Source: Lepeophtheirus salmonis (lineage: Eukaryota > Arthropoda > Copepoda > Siphonostomatoida > Caligidae). Taken from it: a stretch of 64,000 nt of DNA. The notes under the pieces are model-generated. The model was not told where the DNA came from. It saw only the letters and a program-made list of their open reading frames with translations, and searched no databases. Positions within the stretch are counted from its first letter, which is position 1, and the number at the start of each line of letters is the position of its first letter. The position numbers were made by a program, and so were the translations under genes. Of this stretch, positions 50,301 through 60,296 are shown one piece after another. The DNA is taken from NCBI RefSeq assembly GCF_016086655.4, contig NC_052141.2:12028001-12092000 (forward strand). Reading direction: 5' to 3'.

Positions 50301-53300
50301 CATAATTATTACGCTTTGTGCTTGTAAAGCCATGTGAACAGGAGGATTTTGTATGTCAATGTGAAGTCTTTTAGATGTTTTGTATTAGGGTAGGGCTGAT
50401 ACCCCAACTTTGTCCTAAACTATTTGGACGGGGTAAATGGGCCTAATAGTTATTTAACAACATTTTATTGAATATATATGTATATTAATAATGATTCCTA
50501 AATTTTACAAGTTATGAAATCCTAGTTGTAACTTGTGTAAGCAAGATGTACAATCAATCGATTAAAAATGTGAGCATTTCCACATCTCTATTCCTATGCC
50601 TTTATAAATAGCAAAGGGATAATAATGAACACACTTGTCCTGTAAAAATAAACTTCCTTCTATTGACATAAGCAATGCTGCATAATTCATATATAATATC
50701 CCACTGGTATTTAAAAATACCAGGAACAGAAAAAAATGAACATGCCTGTCCTGACAATTTGAAGAATGTCTGGGAGGAGAGAAGCTTAGCTGTCATGACG
50801 TTTTATCAAATTAACGTCGAGTAGTTATAACGTAAGAACAATAAATACAAACACCACTCCGTATCTAGAAAGGACATTTAGGCAGAAATTACACCGAGCC
50901 CATCCAAGTGATATCCGTGCATTTATAACTCCTGAGCAATGAAAAGTGATGTAAATTAGTTGTATTTTTTAGCTGACCGCCCGCTTTTTCGGAATTGGTA
51001 ATCTAAAGGAGGATTTTTCTTTCCCTCTGTATTTTTCATTATTATTTAATTCTTGAGTAGTGAACATCCTTTCCTAAATCTATTCAATTATAGTCAAACC
51101 CGGAATCCAACATTCGTGTGTGCTCATAAAAGACAGAACGGTACTTTAAGGATTTGTTGCAGAGTTATATTTGTAAGTCCTTGACAGACGGCGAGTGGAA
51201 TGGAGGATCGACGTTGGAGTCCGATGTTCTTATTTAGTTTCTTTTCTCCTTCCTCTCTTATGACAGCTGATTATAGCTGATATCCAACCATACTATTCAC
51301 TATATATTTATAAAAAAAAAACCCTGGTTACTCTGCCAATTTGAAGTGTATTTGGAAAGAGAGCAACTAAGCTGTCATGGCGTTTCACTAGATTTTCTAA
51401 TAGCTTATCTGTTGATAAGGGGCCTCTTACAAAAAAATCGATACCATTTTCAAAAACACTCAATATTTACTCCCCTAAACTTCGCACAATGTATATGTCA
51501 CAGTAGAGATTGAAATCCAGTAGAATCGTTGATTTTCTTAGGAGAGATCATGATCGTAATCCCTCCTAGGATCGATTATGATCCTGATCTCTCCTAGGAG
51601 AATCAATAATTTACTAATAGAGATTATCATCCTATTCTTTCCTAGGACAAATTACAATTTTACTGAGGGAGATAATAGCATTGATTAGCATTAGTATTGA
51701 TTATTTGAAGAGGTTGCATGTTTTCGAAAATATGTCGCCAAGTCATATCCTCTATGGAACCGTGACCGGTAATTTCATTCCCAGTAAATTCATCCCGTGT
51801 CTTTCATTCCTAGTAATTTAATTGCCAGTAAATTCTTTCACCGTTAAATTCATTCCTGGACATTTTATTCCCACTTTGAAGAGGATATTTAGTGACGTCA
51901 TACAGTTTATGTTTCTACACTAGTTAGTCGTTTTTGTGTAAGGTGGTAGAAGGAGACATTGGGGAGTCGGCACTGGAGATGAGGGATGATTAGTGATGAT
52001 TGAGAGACAGATATGAATGAGTTATATTGTTTATGGATTATAAATGACGTCATTATAAATCTTTAATAGTGAGAAGAAATGGAATCTGTTGATATTATTT
52101 ATACCTTGGGAAATACAAGTAAATCCTGTCATAACAGTATGTCCAAAAATTGATGGTGGTATTAAAAATATCCGTTTTATATTTTTTTTTTAAAAAAAAA
52201 TATTTTTGGTCGGAATAAAACGAAATTTGGCTGATGCAATCATTAGCCAATATTGAATTAGAAAAAGGATGTTAGTTGAAATTCAATATCCGAAATGGTG
52301 AGAGAGCACTCTTTGGAGTCCATGGCCAAGGCTGTTGGCATGATAGAGGGGGGATCAAGCCAGAGAGATGTTGCTCAAAGATTACAAATTCCTCTGAGGA
52401 CCATTGACAATTCGTGTAAGGAAAGGAAGGATGGGCAAACCCATGGAAATCAGAAGGGTCGATGATGGAAGAAAAAAATCAGCAAAGTTCTCAAACTGGT
52501 GATTTCAAAATCTTTGACCAAAAATAGGTAATCCACAGGGAAATTTGCAGCAATATTGACTTCAAAGGGCTATCCAATATCCAAGGCATCTGTCCACAGC
52601 TATCTGAGGCACTCTTTGAATGATTTGCCATACAAACCCCCTCTGCACCCCAAACTTTCAGAAAACCAAAGGAAGGCTCGGCTTCAATTCTGTCGTGAGA
52701 GGAAACACTGGACTGCAAATGACTGGAAATGTATCCCCTTCAGTGATGAAAGTTTATTTGACCTATTTCATGCCCCAAATCTCCAAACAGATCGGGGTTG
52801 GGCAAGAGATAAGGACCCACACCAACTGTGAAATTTCCTCTGAAAACTCAGGTTTGTGCTATAATCAGGCACCAGCCAGTGTTAGATCTTCCACTGATTC
52901 CTAGACACCAAACTGTGACGTCCGAGTACTACGTAACGGAGATTCTCAGCAAGTCTCTGATGTCAGCTTTATCTTGTAATGAAGAAATTGGACATCCTTT
53001 GAAGAGGAAAATGTTGTCTGGCACTTCAAAAGCCATTTGCAGCAGGATGGTACCCCTGCTTATCATTCCAAAAAGGCACAAGAGTGGTGTTCAGACAACT
53101 TGGATTCCTACCAACAGTCCTGATTTGTCTTCCATTGAAAATTGGTGTGCCTTGGTCCAGAGGGAACTCGATGAAAATGTGCCTGCAACTTCAGAGGATG
53201 AATTTAAAAAAACTGACAAAAGCTTGGGAAATAAATTCTCCAGATACTTCGAATAATCTGTATGAAGGGATGCCAAAACGTATAAAGAAATGAATTAAGC

Positions 53301-56300
53301 TTAAGATCGTCATATTGGGAAGTCAATAAAGTTTAGTTTTTCGCCAAAAAAAATCACTTGTTTAGGTTAATTTTTGAATTTTTTTTTTTTTAAACAATTA
53401 TCAATTTTAGGACTTACTGTATTCTTCTTCTTCATCGTCTATTTGTATTACTACTCGCACCTACTTTTTCTAAATCATCGACAATCATCAATTTAATAAT
53501 CCCCTGTTCTCTTTTTTTCTTTCTTTTTTCATAATTCAAATCTACGTAAACAATTACTCTAAGCTAATTATTGCTGCTCCTCACCCCCTTCTCCAGGATT
53601 CTTCTCCCTTTGTTCAATCTCAACTCTGGATTGAATCCTACAAGTTACAACAACCATCATCATATATATGACTGGGACTAGTAATATAATTCTAGAATAT
53701 ATCATTCAATAATAAAACTGTTTTAACAAAAGAACTGATTCACTAAAAGAATTGAATCTTTAAAAGAACGAATCATCAAAAGAACTAAATCTGTAAAAGA
53801 ACTGAGTCATTAAAAGAACTGAATCCTTTAAAGATTATTCGTATTTCGTACTTTCAGGTAGCCGTTTACTTGAGTCTACTCAAACTATTAAATGAAAATA
53901 TTCTTCCAGGGCCGCTTCCTTGAGCATCTTAAATCCCATATAATATCCAAAAATACATCCCGGACCAGCTGTTATGCAGGTTTTCCTACCTAAAGATAAT
54001 TTAGTAACTATAATGGACTCTTACATTAATATTGGGTTAACTATAAGACACGTTAAAGATGATATATCATTATTCATGCGATATGGAAGTTTTAGGATAT
54101 AAGGAAGGTCAGCCAGCTTGTTTTCCTTAATACTTATTTGGATTCAGTGCAGATTGACCCAAATGAATGCATAATGTAGTAATCAATATTACAATATACA
54201 ATGCCATAGAGGGTTTGACTTGGTGTCAATTTTGAAAAAACGCAACCTCTTCAAATATTCAATGCTGCTATCTCCCTCAGTAAAATTGTAATTTGTCCTA
54301 GGAGAGAATAGATTGTAATCTTGCTTTTGTGCTTTGTCGTGCCATATTTGTATTCTCTTAAAAAAGAAGAGGTCTAAAAACGTTCAGGCGAAATTGTGTA
54401 CCGAAGGATAGTTTTTTGGTTTTTTTTAATTTCATATGATGATTGGGATAATCTATAGACTACAAGTCGTTGAATCCCTAAAAACTTACATTACAATATA
54501 TTGTCTATCAACAACAACAAGGAATCTTTTGGTAAAAAGGTACAGAACTCTTATTTGCATTTTTTGTTAGACAGCTTGTTCGAGCCTACACCAGTTGAAA
54601 AAAAAGGGATCAGCTGACGAATTCGTTGTCCCATAATATTTGAAAAAGGCACAGAATCCTCCTCTTAGGGGCCTCAAAAAAAAGTATCAAAAGTATCCAA
54701 GACAATTTTGACAACTTCATCTCGCCGTACTTTTGGACTTCAAACTCACCGGATATAAATCTAATAGATTTTTTTGTTTGGTGGGTGATTGAATGGTAAT
54801 ACAACCAAAACCTCTGCAACACCAAAGAAAAACTTATTAGTCGGATCAAGAAGGAACTCCAGGATTTGCCAAGGGACCAAGTGGTGAATGCCGTCTGGCG
54901 CTTTCGACCTCATATATATAAACTGTAATTGAGGCTGGAGGAGATTTTATTGAATAAAATTTATCAGAATCCATCATGGTTTCATAATCTGATTTATTTC
55001 TTCAATCGGATGACTGGTTCCAGAAAAAATTGCGTTCAAAAAATAAATCATTTCCGTTCCACGCTTTCTGTATATAGATTGCACAGTAGAGTCAATGAAG
55101 TTTATTCAAAAAAATACTTTTTATTTTCAATCATTGTATCTTAATATAAAATATATATTTAGCGAAAAAAAAGGTTAGACACGATAAAAAACGAAATACC
55201 ACTAATAGCACTAGATAATAAAGCTGGCATAAGCGTTTCCTACGTTAGTCTGATCCAACTTCTTGGTCTCACGAAAATTGCTGACCTTCAAGGTCTTCAT
55301 GCAGGGGCGAGACTTGACTCTCAACCTCTCATGTGTGGATGTTAACCCGACCGAAGTACCCTCGTTATTAATCTTGATGAAGTCAAACTTTGCCTGGATT
55401 TATCCGTTTAAACCTGCATAATTCTTTTAGCTCCTCGTTGACAATTTCTGTTATTTATGAGCATACGCTCTAGTGATTATTTCATACTTAAATGTTAAAG
55501 GAAAACAGCTTTAAAAAATAAAAAAACCTGTTGAAGTTGTAACTACAAAAACTTTGCACAGGATCTAGCTCGTACTGCGATTTTGTAATCAAGTTGAATA
55601 TCCATATACATCAATAAAATTACACGTATATTCTAAAAAAAAGTCTAGTACGAGTATCCGTAAAAATTTATAAATTTGTTGATCACTAGGCTCACCCTAA
55701 TTTGTACATTTGTAATTAATAAGTCGTATCTATGTACATGGAAAAAAGTCTATATAATATATACTTCATAATAATGTAGACCGTAGATTTCCTCGTCAGA
55801 TTTCTAAGTTAATTAGATTGAAGATATGTTGTTGTTTTTTTTGTATGAAGGAAGGGAATTCTAAAAATGAAGGCCAATGTCAAAGAGTGAAGGAGAATTA
55901 CTACTAAAGGAGTATTGTTACATTAGTATATCTAAAGTTGTAAATTCTAAGCAATTTAAAGCGTGCAATATTTGTTGTTATTGGCAACCTGAAGAGTGTT
56001 ATTATATTTGCTAAAGATGTTATTGGTACTTCTTTTTCTTTTCTTCTTTTGAGGAGAGAACATCGAAGTTTGTAATATGTTGAGGAATGACCTAAAGATA
56101 GGGTTCATCTACATTTTCTCGGATCCAGATCGATTCGGATCTTTATACATACATAAATGCTCAAGTAAATTCTGATTAACCAAACTTTCGGATCCAGATA
56201 CGAAACAAAAATTGAATGAATACTTGTCTGAAAGTATGGATCTTAATAAAATAAAATCTGGATTAAGGTCACACTTTAAATGATTACGGATGCCGAAACA

Positions 56301-59300
56301 ATAAATACCCCAATGTTATAACAGTTAGACTGTAATTATTTTTCATTATTAGAATTATTGTTTTAATATCATTGGACGTAGCGCAACAAATCCTCTATAA
56401 AGAAACAGAAAAAAGGTAATTATTCCACCCATGAAATGATTATTCAACGACAGTTGAGAATTGGTCACAGCTAATAAGAACTAATTTGTATTAAGCCAAT
56501 CAATGTTAAGAATAATGATTAGAGGAAATGAAGAATCTTCGGCTGACAACCACATAGAGTATGTATTTTTGTCTTAGTGAGGTAACAACATGTGGAATAA
56601 ACAGGTGATGTATCTTTTTCAGTAGGCAATAATCAACATAAATGCAACATTCGATATAGATAATATATATTTGTCTTACAATAGATTTAAGAACTATAAT
56701 GAGAGAGTGAGTGTCAAATTAAAAAGGAGATAAATCATTTGATATTTATTGATCATTGAATATTACTCTGATTTGATCAAATTGCTAAATTAAATTATTC
56801 GATTATATCTTTGGGTACAAATTAAAATGTCATAATATAAAGTGAGGTATTTTCTTTTTTAGGAATAATTATTTTTTGAACGATTACAAAGCAGCTTTTC
56901 CCTATTTAGAATATTTTGTATGTTTAAATGCAAAATGCATGTTCTAAAAGAAACTCTTATATAGTCTTTTTGTAACTCAGAGGAGTAATTTATTGAGATG
57001 TTGCGTTTATGAAGCCACTTGCATGCCTCTATATTTTAGTAACTTTGCATGGCGTTACCTCGCTGACACAAAAATTATCGATGTATTTTGTTGTTATCTG
57101 TCGAATCCCTCTTCCGACTTGATTCGCCATGGCTATTTCAAAAATATATATATATATATATTTATTTTTTTTTAAATGAATAAGTGAAGTAATAAGTTAT
57201 ACTATACTTAAGCTACATTACCAAAAGGGCAGGAATACATTTCCTTGCTAATCCCTTGTCCTGTGTATGTGTGTATATGGGTCATCTTATTATTTATATG
57301 AAGAGACGTTGTCTATTATATATAAAAACAAATGTATGGGTACACTTTTAAATAAATTATTACTTAGATATATTAAAGTTGCAGTAAATGGATTAAAATA
57401 CTATTTAGAATTTTAATATTATGAAATATGTAACTCGTTTTAAGAGTTGTGAATCCATACTATGACAGGGATAGTCATGGAGTACTTAAAAAATAAAAAA
57501 TCGGATAATTGGCTAACTAACAAATGATTTCGGACCTTTTTAATTGTTTTTCTTTAAAGGTTGCATGAAGAATAAACGTAAGAACATGTCCGATCTTCTT
57601 TACCATTCAACGGTTTATAAGGACCAATATGTCTGCCCCTCAGTTCTAAATATTCTCCACTCACAGCTAGGATTGACTAATATATATATGAACACGAAAA
57701 TAATAATAAATGATTGCTATGATAATAAATTCTAGGTATTTAAGTAGCAATTACAAAAAGCCCCATTCCCTCTTCCATTATCATATTATTTTCGCATCCT
57801 TACTTATTTTTATTTTTTCATTCTTGAGGGGTCAAGATTTAAATAGGTATACATAAAGCGTAACCAGGACTGTGTGCCCTCATGTATGACGAAGAGTAAC
57901 ACTGAGATACTCTTCGGGAGTAATAAGTAGGATGTGAAAATTGTCTAAATCCTCGTGCGTGTAAAGAAAAAAGAAAAGTACATCTTGCCAAATTTGATAC
58001 ACCGAAATACATTTTAATTTCGAAATAGGGAGAAATCATGAATATGAACACAAATGTGACCAGACTGTATGCTCAAGAGCTTGCTTGTACGGAGTGGGAC
58101 TTGTGTATATATCCTTCATCTCATAGCTAATCTAACAAAATGCCAGGGTAGCTAATCTACCCTCCTCTCAAAAATTCTTCAAATTCTGAGGGTCACCATG
58201 TTAAATTTCAGTTTTCGTTGTTTTACATACCCCAAAAAGCATATAGAGTGGAGACACAAATTTTGCAGACACATTTAATGACGATTATATCCTATTATTT
58301 TTAATTATGTGCTTGCATCCCAGCACTAAACGACAGCCTCAACAAGAATAAACAAGTTTTGTTTTTATACCATGGCTCTTAAATGTGATAATATAGAAGC
58401 TAAAAAAATGCAACGCGGTTGCAATCTTCTGTGCGAGAAGGCTGTAAAGACCCTTGACATCTCCATGCGGAAAGCCTACACCATCAAATGTCCGTTACAG
58501 CCCATAAAGCCTTGGCCTCAAGTCCTGGACTTTTCAGTTTGGGGTGTTTCGGAGAAAAAAGACTACCAAACATCTCGTTCATATTTGGATTCGCCCCGAG
58601 CTCCCATCATATATGAAGGAGGACATATTACATAAGAAATCTAGTGCTTAAACCTCTACCTTCCCTAACTTTTTATCACCTCACAAAAACAACAAATTGA
58701 AGAAACAAACATTGAATACAATTTCCCAAAAAAAAGTCCGTTAATGTATCAAGGTTGGAAGCTGTTTAATAAGGGTCTTTTCAGGGAATTCCTCATTATT
58801 ATCCAAGAGCCTGTCTCTATATTATTATCAGTTTGTTTCAAGTTTCATTTCATGGCCATTGGCGCATGCTTGACATCAAATGAATTAAATAACACTCACA
58901 TATTTTGAATATATTAATGTATTTTACAGTCGTAAGTAACAGAGTTTTGTTCATCATGGATTCTAACCAAGAAAATAATATACAATCATACTCGTATATT
59001 TGACTCTAATATTTCCATAAACTAATAAATATAATTACTTACAATACGATTATTATTATTATTAAAAAAACCGTTATGTGGTGAAAGACGATATTATTTG
59101 AGGGAGGAATTAATATCATTATAAGAGAGTCATTTATTAATTACTCTCTGTGGCCATTTACAGGAAATGAGTTTAATGTATTCTTTTCCATACATAATGT
59201 CTACACATATTTTGCAGGTCCTTCGTGGAGTTCTTTCCGAAGATGGCCAATCTGTCTCTACAACTTTCAGTGGATGGCTCCTTTCATCACCAACAGCTAC

Positions 59301-60132
59301 AAGAAGAGCTCCCGATCCTTGTTATTGTACTCCTCCTCTTCCAGGCCGAACGCCCTCTCCTCCAATTAGCTCCCATTATCCCATTACAAAACCACCAGCG
59401 TTATTCCATCCTTCCTACACTCAGAGACCACCTCTCCATAGCTACCACACGCCTTCTTCTTCACCTCCATCTCAATCCGGTCTTCTAGGTCGATCTCCCT
59501 CCTCCAATTGCTGCACCTCACTCTACCTTTCTTCAGGCTCAGACAAAAGAGTGCGTAACTCCCAAGCAGAGAAGTTGGGACGCTACAACATTCTCTACAA
59601 GGATTCTGTGGGACGGTCAGTCTATAAACATAGCCAAAATGAACGTGTCTACCTCTACTACTTTTCACGATCCAACACAAATTGGAAGGGATGGATGATA
59701 GGCCCGAGTCCAGGGGGTGTCATGGGGGGTATTCTTGCTGAGAATGAAGAATTCTGCCCAACACACTCTGGGAAATGGTATTACTATACCTCTGGTAAGT
59801 TTCTACAATCCTCAGAGCTTCATTTATCTTGTGAAGAAGAGACCGGAGCCGAGATTCTGGATATTGGACGAAGTAAAGGACGGAGTGGAGAAAGTTTTTT
59901 TGAAAATTTGCATAAGCATACTCATGTTCACTATCATAATCACCATGGATCATCTCAGAACGGTAATGTGATGTTACCCTTTTATAGTATCAAGGCGGAC
60001 CCTAATGTTGTCACTGCAACTTTTGTGTACGCTAATAATAATGGAAGTCTGAATACAGAGTATATTCCCTTTCATCATCTGACGGGAAATTCTCCAATAG
60101 TCAAGAGTAGTAATAGTGACGATCACCAATAA
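41145..60132 (+). CDS. Secreted C1q-domain protein with a second C-terminal domain; four exons
   Basis: Joining 41145-41309, 42305-42420, 42493-42604 and 59218-60132 gives one open frame of 435 residues; all junctions are GT/AG and phases match (0, 2, 0). Residues 1-17 form a hydrophobic signal peptide. Residues about 33-153 are a C1q domain: FSYSR near the start, GSFRVTQPGIYGFSFSF, VALLKD, a run ending in SVIQLQ, and TTFSGWLL at the end. These are the hallmark strands of the family, which forms secreted trimers that bind ligands in innate immunity and other extracellular roles. Residues 154-250 are a Pro/Ser-rich linker, about 252-336 a second domain ending in Cys, and 363-374 a His-rich stretch. 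No collagen repeat is present. An in-frame TGA lies upstream of the chosen ATG. The exact role is unknown; the C1q assignment is firm. Confidence 0.9.
41379..41859 (+). repeat. Diverged tandem duplication inside intron 1
   Basis: Copy 1 (41379-41603) and copy 2 (41655-41859) share TATTCATG-CCAGTGTGTG near their starts and TAATCCGATCA-AAGA at their ends, with matching order between. The period is about 275 bp. The copies differ by many substitutions and small indels. Confidence 0.65.
42040..42275 (+). repeat. Interspersed repeat R2, copy in C1q intron 1
   Basis: It contains TTTTTTAATCAGTTCTAGTA and CCCAAGGACTGATAGACTAG, just upstream of exon 2. Confidence 0.5.
42305..42420 (+). CDS. C1q gene exon 2
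   Basis: Acceptor TTTGTAG precedes 42305 and donor GTGAGT follows 42420. The 116 bases continue the frame of exon 1 and end two bases into a codon. The product contains GSFRVTQPGIYGFSFSF, the central conserved block of C1q domains. Intron 1 before it is 995 bp; intron 2 after it is only 72 bp. Confidence 0.9.
42493..42604 (+). CDS. C1q gene exon 3
   Basis: Acceptor ATATACAG precedes 42493. The first base completes a Glu codon begun in exon 2. The product VALLKDSIPVVSAVGD...SRFIMIPLTAG...IQLQ is the middle of a C1q domain. The donor GTATTT at 42605 is weaker than consensus but ends in phase 0, matching exon 4. Confidence 0.88.
43117..44331 (-). mobile_element. Full-length maT-type element, decayed
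   Basis: Terminal repeats: left CCTGGTGTAGAAAAAGTACT, right (reverse complement) TCAGGTGTAGAATAAGTAAT, with TA at 43115-43116 and 44332-44333. The minus strand carries a transposase in several frames: RRAIIGNLIHAG (HTH), EDAMYAFKVNRTMKILEYAK, SDENTFTADPVYNKQNDRVV (first Asp), then DPDLNPLDYSIWW (third Asp). The second Asp block is replaced by VWSLAHTAN and frame-shifted. The element lies inside intron 3 of the C1q gene, opposite to it. Confidence 0.85.
44521..45798 (-). mobile_element. Tc1-like (DD34E) element, decayed
   Basis: The minus strand shows, in order, SSQREDSSIF and the N-terminal HTH remnants, then SNETKIKLFGDSSTQFVWRK, GEAFSPRNTIATIKYRGGSI, HDNDPKYCSKFV and a degraded 'NPEINSIANLWFELKK' end block. 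This is a Tc1-type DDE transposase of near full length with frameshifts and stops. The ends have diverged inverted repeats (GCAAAAATATTAACACCC left; GGGTGCGAATAATTATCC right). It sits 190 bp from the maT element in the same intron. Confidence 0.8.
46130..46320 (+). repeat. Interspersed repeat R2, copy in intron 3
   Basis: It contains CCAATCCTAGGACTGG, TCTGGACTGATAGTACTG and CCATGCAACACTAAG, resembling the end of the 3590 copy. Confidence 0.45.
46540..47820. other. Non-coding part of intron 3
   Basis: AT-rich sequence without recognised elements. Confidence 0.5.
47825..47990 (+). repeat. Interspersed repeat R3, distal fragment
   Basis: It contains GACAGCTGACAACAAAGCAC and TTTTTGTGCTAGGGAGATAA, then a T-rich tract ending ACCCTTGATC. 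It matches 50110-50235. Confidence 0.5.
48030..50100. other. Non-coding part of intron 3
   Basis: No recognised element. A slightly GC-richer patch at 48660-48780 is protein-like on either strand but could not be assigned. Confidence 0.45.
50110..50235 (+). repeat. Interspersed repeat R3, distal fragment
   Basis: It contains CTGCAGCTGGCAACAAAACA, TTTTTATGTTAGTGAGATAA and CAGTCCCTTGATTGA. Confidence 0.5.
50740..50820 (-). repeat. Interspersed repeat R1, minus-strand fragment
   Basis: It contains GACAATTTGAAGAATGTCTG and AGCTTAGCTGTCATGACG, close to the 7970-8050 fragment. Confidence 0.6.
51025..51400 (+). repeat. Interspersed repeat R1, copy
   Basis: It matches the 30885 copy. Its distal end is followed by a piece in reverse orientation (GCAACTAAGCTGTCATGGCG, 51364-51383). 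Confidence 0.6.
51536..51765 (-). repeat. Left arm of a long inverted repeat with CCTAGGA palindromes
   Basis: About 51600-51765 matches the reverse complement of 54205-54325, including AACCTCTTCAAATA, ATCTCCCTCAGTAAAATTG and AATTTGTCCTAGGA. Just outside, 51536-51600 carries a short array of near-palindromes around CTCCTAGGAG and ATGATC. A Tc1 element lies between the arms. Confidence 0.7.
51770..51875 (+). repeat. Degenerate minisatellite, about 15-bp unit
   Basis: Repeated variants of ATTCATTCCCAGTAA follow one another (TTTCATTCCCAGTAAATTC, TTTCATTCCTAGTAATTTA, ATTGCCAGTAAATTC, and so on). Confidence 0.6.
52134..53419 (+). mobile_element. Tc1-like (DD34E) element, decayed
   Basis: The ends are inverted repeats (left CAGTATGTCCAAAAATTGAT, right reverse complement CAGTAAGTCCTAAAATTGAT). 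The transposase reads MVREHSLESMAKAVGMIEGG, SQRDVAQRLQIPLRTID, STGKFAAILTSKGYPISKAS, DWKCIPFSDESLFDLF (first Asp), TVTSEYYVTEILSKSLMSAL, and NSPDLSSIENWCALVQRELD (Glu in the third position). The end reads NLYEGMPKRIKK. Stops and shifts break the frame, and the second Asp block is damaged (QQDG replaced by SRMV). Length is typical of Tc1. Confidence 0.88.
54205..54325 (+). repeat. Right arm of the long inverted repeat
   Basis: It starts near GCCATAGAGGGTTTGACTTG and runs through GCAACCTCTTCAAATATTC to TGTCCTAGGAGAGAATAG, in opposite orientation to 51600-51765. Confidence 0.7.
54600..54950 (+). pseudogene. C-terminal relic of a maT/mariner-type transposase
   Basis: The frame reads SIQDNFDNFISPYFW then NSPDINLIDFFVWWVIEW (third Asp region), KEKLISRIKKELQDLPRD, VVNAVWRFRPHI, and after a one-base shift IEAGGDFIE, the normal C-terminal end. 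The N-terminal half is not seen. Terminal repeats were not found. Confidence 0.65.
54960..56090. other. Non-coding part of intron 3
   Basis: AT-rich, no recognised element. Confidence 0.45.
56095..56610 (+). repeat. Interspersed repeat R3, long copy in intron 3
   Basis: It contains CTCAAGTAAATTCTG, TTCGGATCCAGATACGAAAC, CCAATCAATGTTAAG and GGCTGACAACCACATAGAGT. Same order and strand as the 5230 copy. Confidence 0.55.
56620..58080. other. Non-coding part of intron 3
   Basis: An (AT)n microsatellite lies at about 57142-57162. A possible acceptor and short open segment at 57560-57670 has no matching donor. Confidence 0.45.
58085..58215 (+). repeat. Interspersed repeat R1, fragment
   Basis: It contains CTCCTCTCAAAAATTCTTCA and GGGTCACCATGTTAAATTTC, matching the end of the 30885 copy. 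Confidence 0.5.
58330..58645 (+). pseudogene. C-terminal relic of a maT-type transposase
   Basis: An 87-codon open stretch from 58372 contains KPWPQVLDFSVWGVSEKK and ends IYEGGHIT, matching 'SPDLNPLDFSVWGVLEKK' and 'EGGHI' blocks of the family with deletions between them. It lies 570 bp upstream of C1q exon 4 but has no donor site in phase, so I treat it as transposon debris, not an exon. Confidence 0.55.
59218..60132 (+). CDS. C1q gene exon 4 (end of C1q domain, linker, second domain, tail)
   Basis: Acceptor ATATTTTGCAG ends at 59217. Read in phase 0 the exon opens VLRGVLSEDGQSV and STTFSGWLL, completing the C1q domain, so it is joined to exon 3 despite 16.6 kb between them. A Pro/Ser-rich linker follows. 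The next domain has the pattern LGRYN, GRSVYKH, YLYYF, W(M)IG, GGI, CP, WYYY, SGKF and a final LHLSC. I recall this spacing from secreted invertebrate proteins but cannot name it. The end is His-rich (HKHTHVHYHNHH) and then Asn/Ser-rich. Stop TAA is at 60130-60132. Confidence 0.9.
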   Translation, partial: VLRGVLSEDGQSVSTTFSGWLLSSPTATRRAPDPCYCTPPLPGRTPSPPISSHYPITKPPALFHPSYTQRPPLHSYHTPSSSPPSQSGLLGRSPSSNCCTSLYLSSGSDKRVRNSQAEKLGRYNILYKDSVGRSVYKHSQNERVYLYYFSRSNTNWKGWMIGPSPGGVMGGILAENEEFCPTHSGKWYYYTSGKFLQSSELHLSCEEETGAEILDIGRSKGRSGESFFENLHKHTHVHYHNHHGSSQNGNVMLPFYSIKADPNVVTATFVYANNNGSLNTEYIPFHHLTGNSPIVKSSNSDDHQ

Positions 60133-60290
60133 TCCACTTGTTTCAAATACGTTCCACTTAAATATTCATTTTTATCAATATATTGTAGACACTAGTATTT
60201 TCCAGTATTATGGTACTGTATTGGCACTGGGATACCAACCCTGTTAAAATATTAAAATTGTATTCAAAAATACAAATATTTGCTAAAAAG

Positions 60291-60296
60291 AATAAA
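60291..60296 (+). terminator. Poly(A) signal of the C1q gene
   Basis: AATAAA lies 159 bases after the stop codon, in AT-rich 3' flank. It is the first canonical hexamer after the stop that I noticed. Usage is inferred. Confidence 0.5.

Larger units (their letters stand above)
42605..59217 (+). other. Intron 3 of the C1q gene, 16.6 kb, rich in transposons
   Basis: Recognisable contents are a maT-type element (43117-44331, minus), a Tc1 element (44521-45798, minus), a Tc1-like element (52134-53419, plus), and transposase C-terminal relics near 54.7 and 58.5 kb. An inverted repeat pair (51600/54205) and several short interspersed repeats are also present. No alternative C1q exon was found in it. 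Confidence 0.75.

Noticed and set aside
57556..57735. Open segment after a good polypyrimidine tract and AG, as a possible extra C1q exon
   Set aside because: There is no GT donor in a usable position, the product shows no C1q or domain similarity, and the exon 3 to exon 4 join is already complete without it.
58372..58635. Open frame upstream of exon 4 as a C1q gene exon
   Set aside because: It contains transposase C-terminal motifs (DFSVWGV, EGGHI) and no donor site.
59225..59488. 87-codon open frame overlapping C1q exon 4
   Set aside because: It is a +1-frame shadow of exon 4; the C1q motifs lie in the other frame.
59384..59680. 98-codon minus-strand open frame
   Set aside because: It is antisense to the coding part of exon 4 and has no features of its own.
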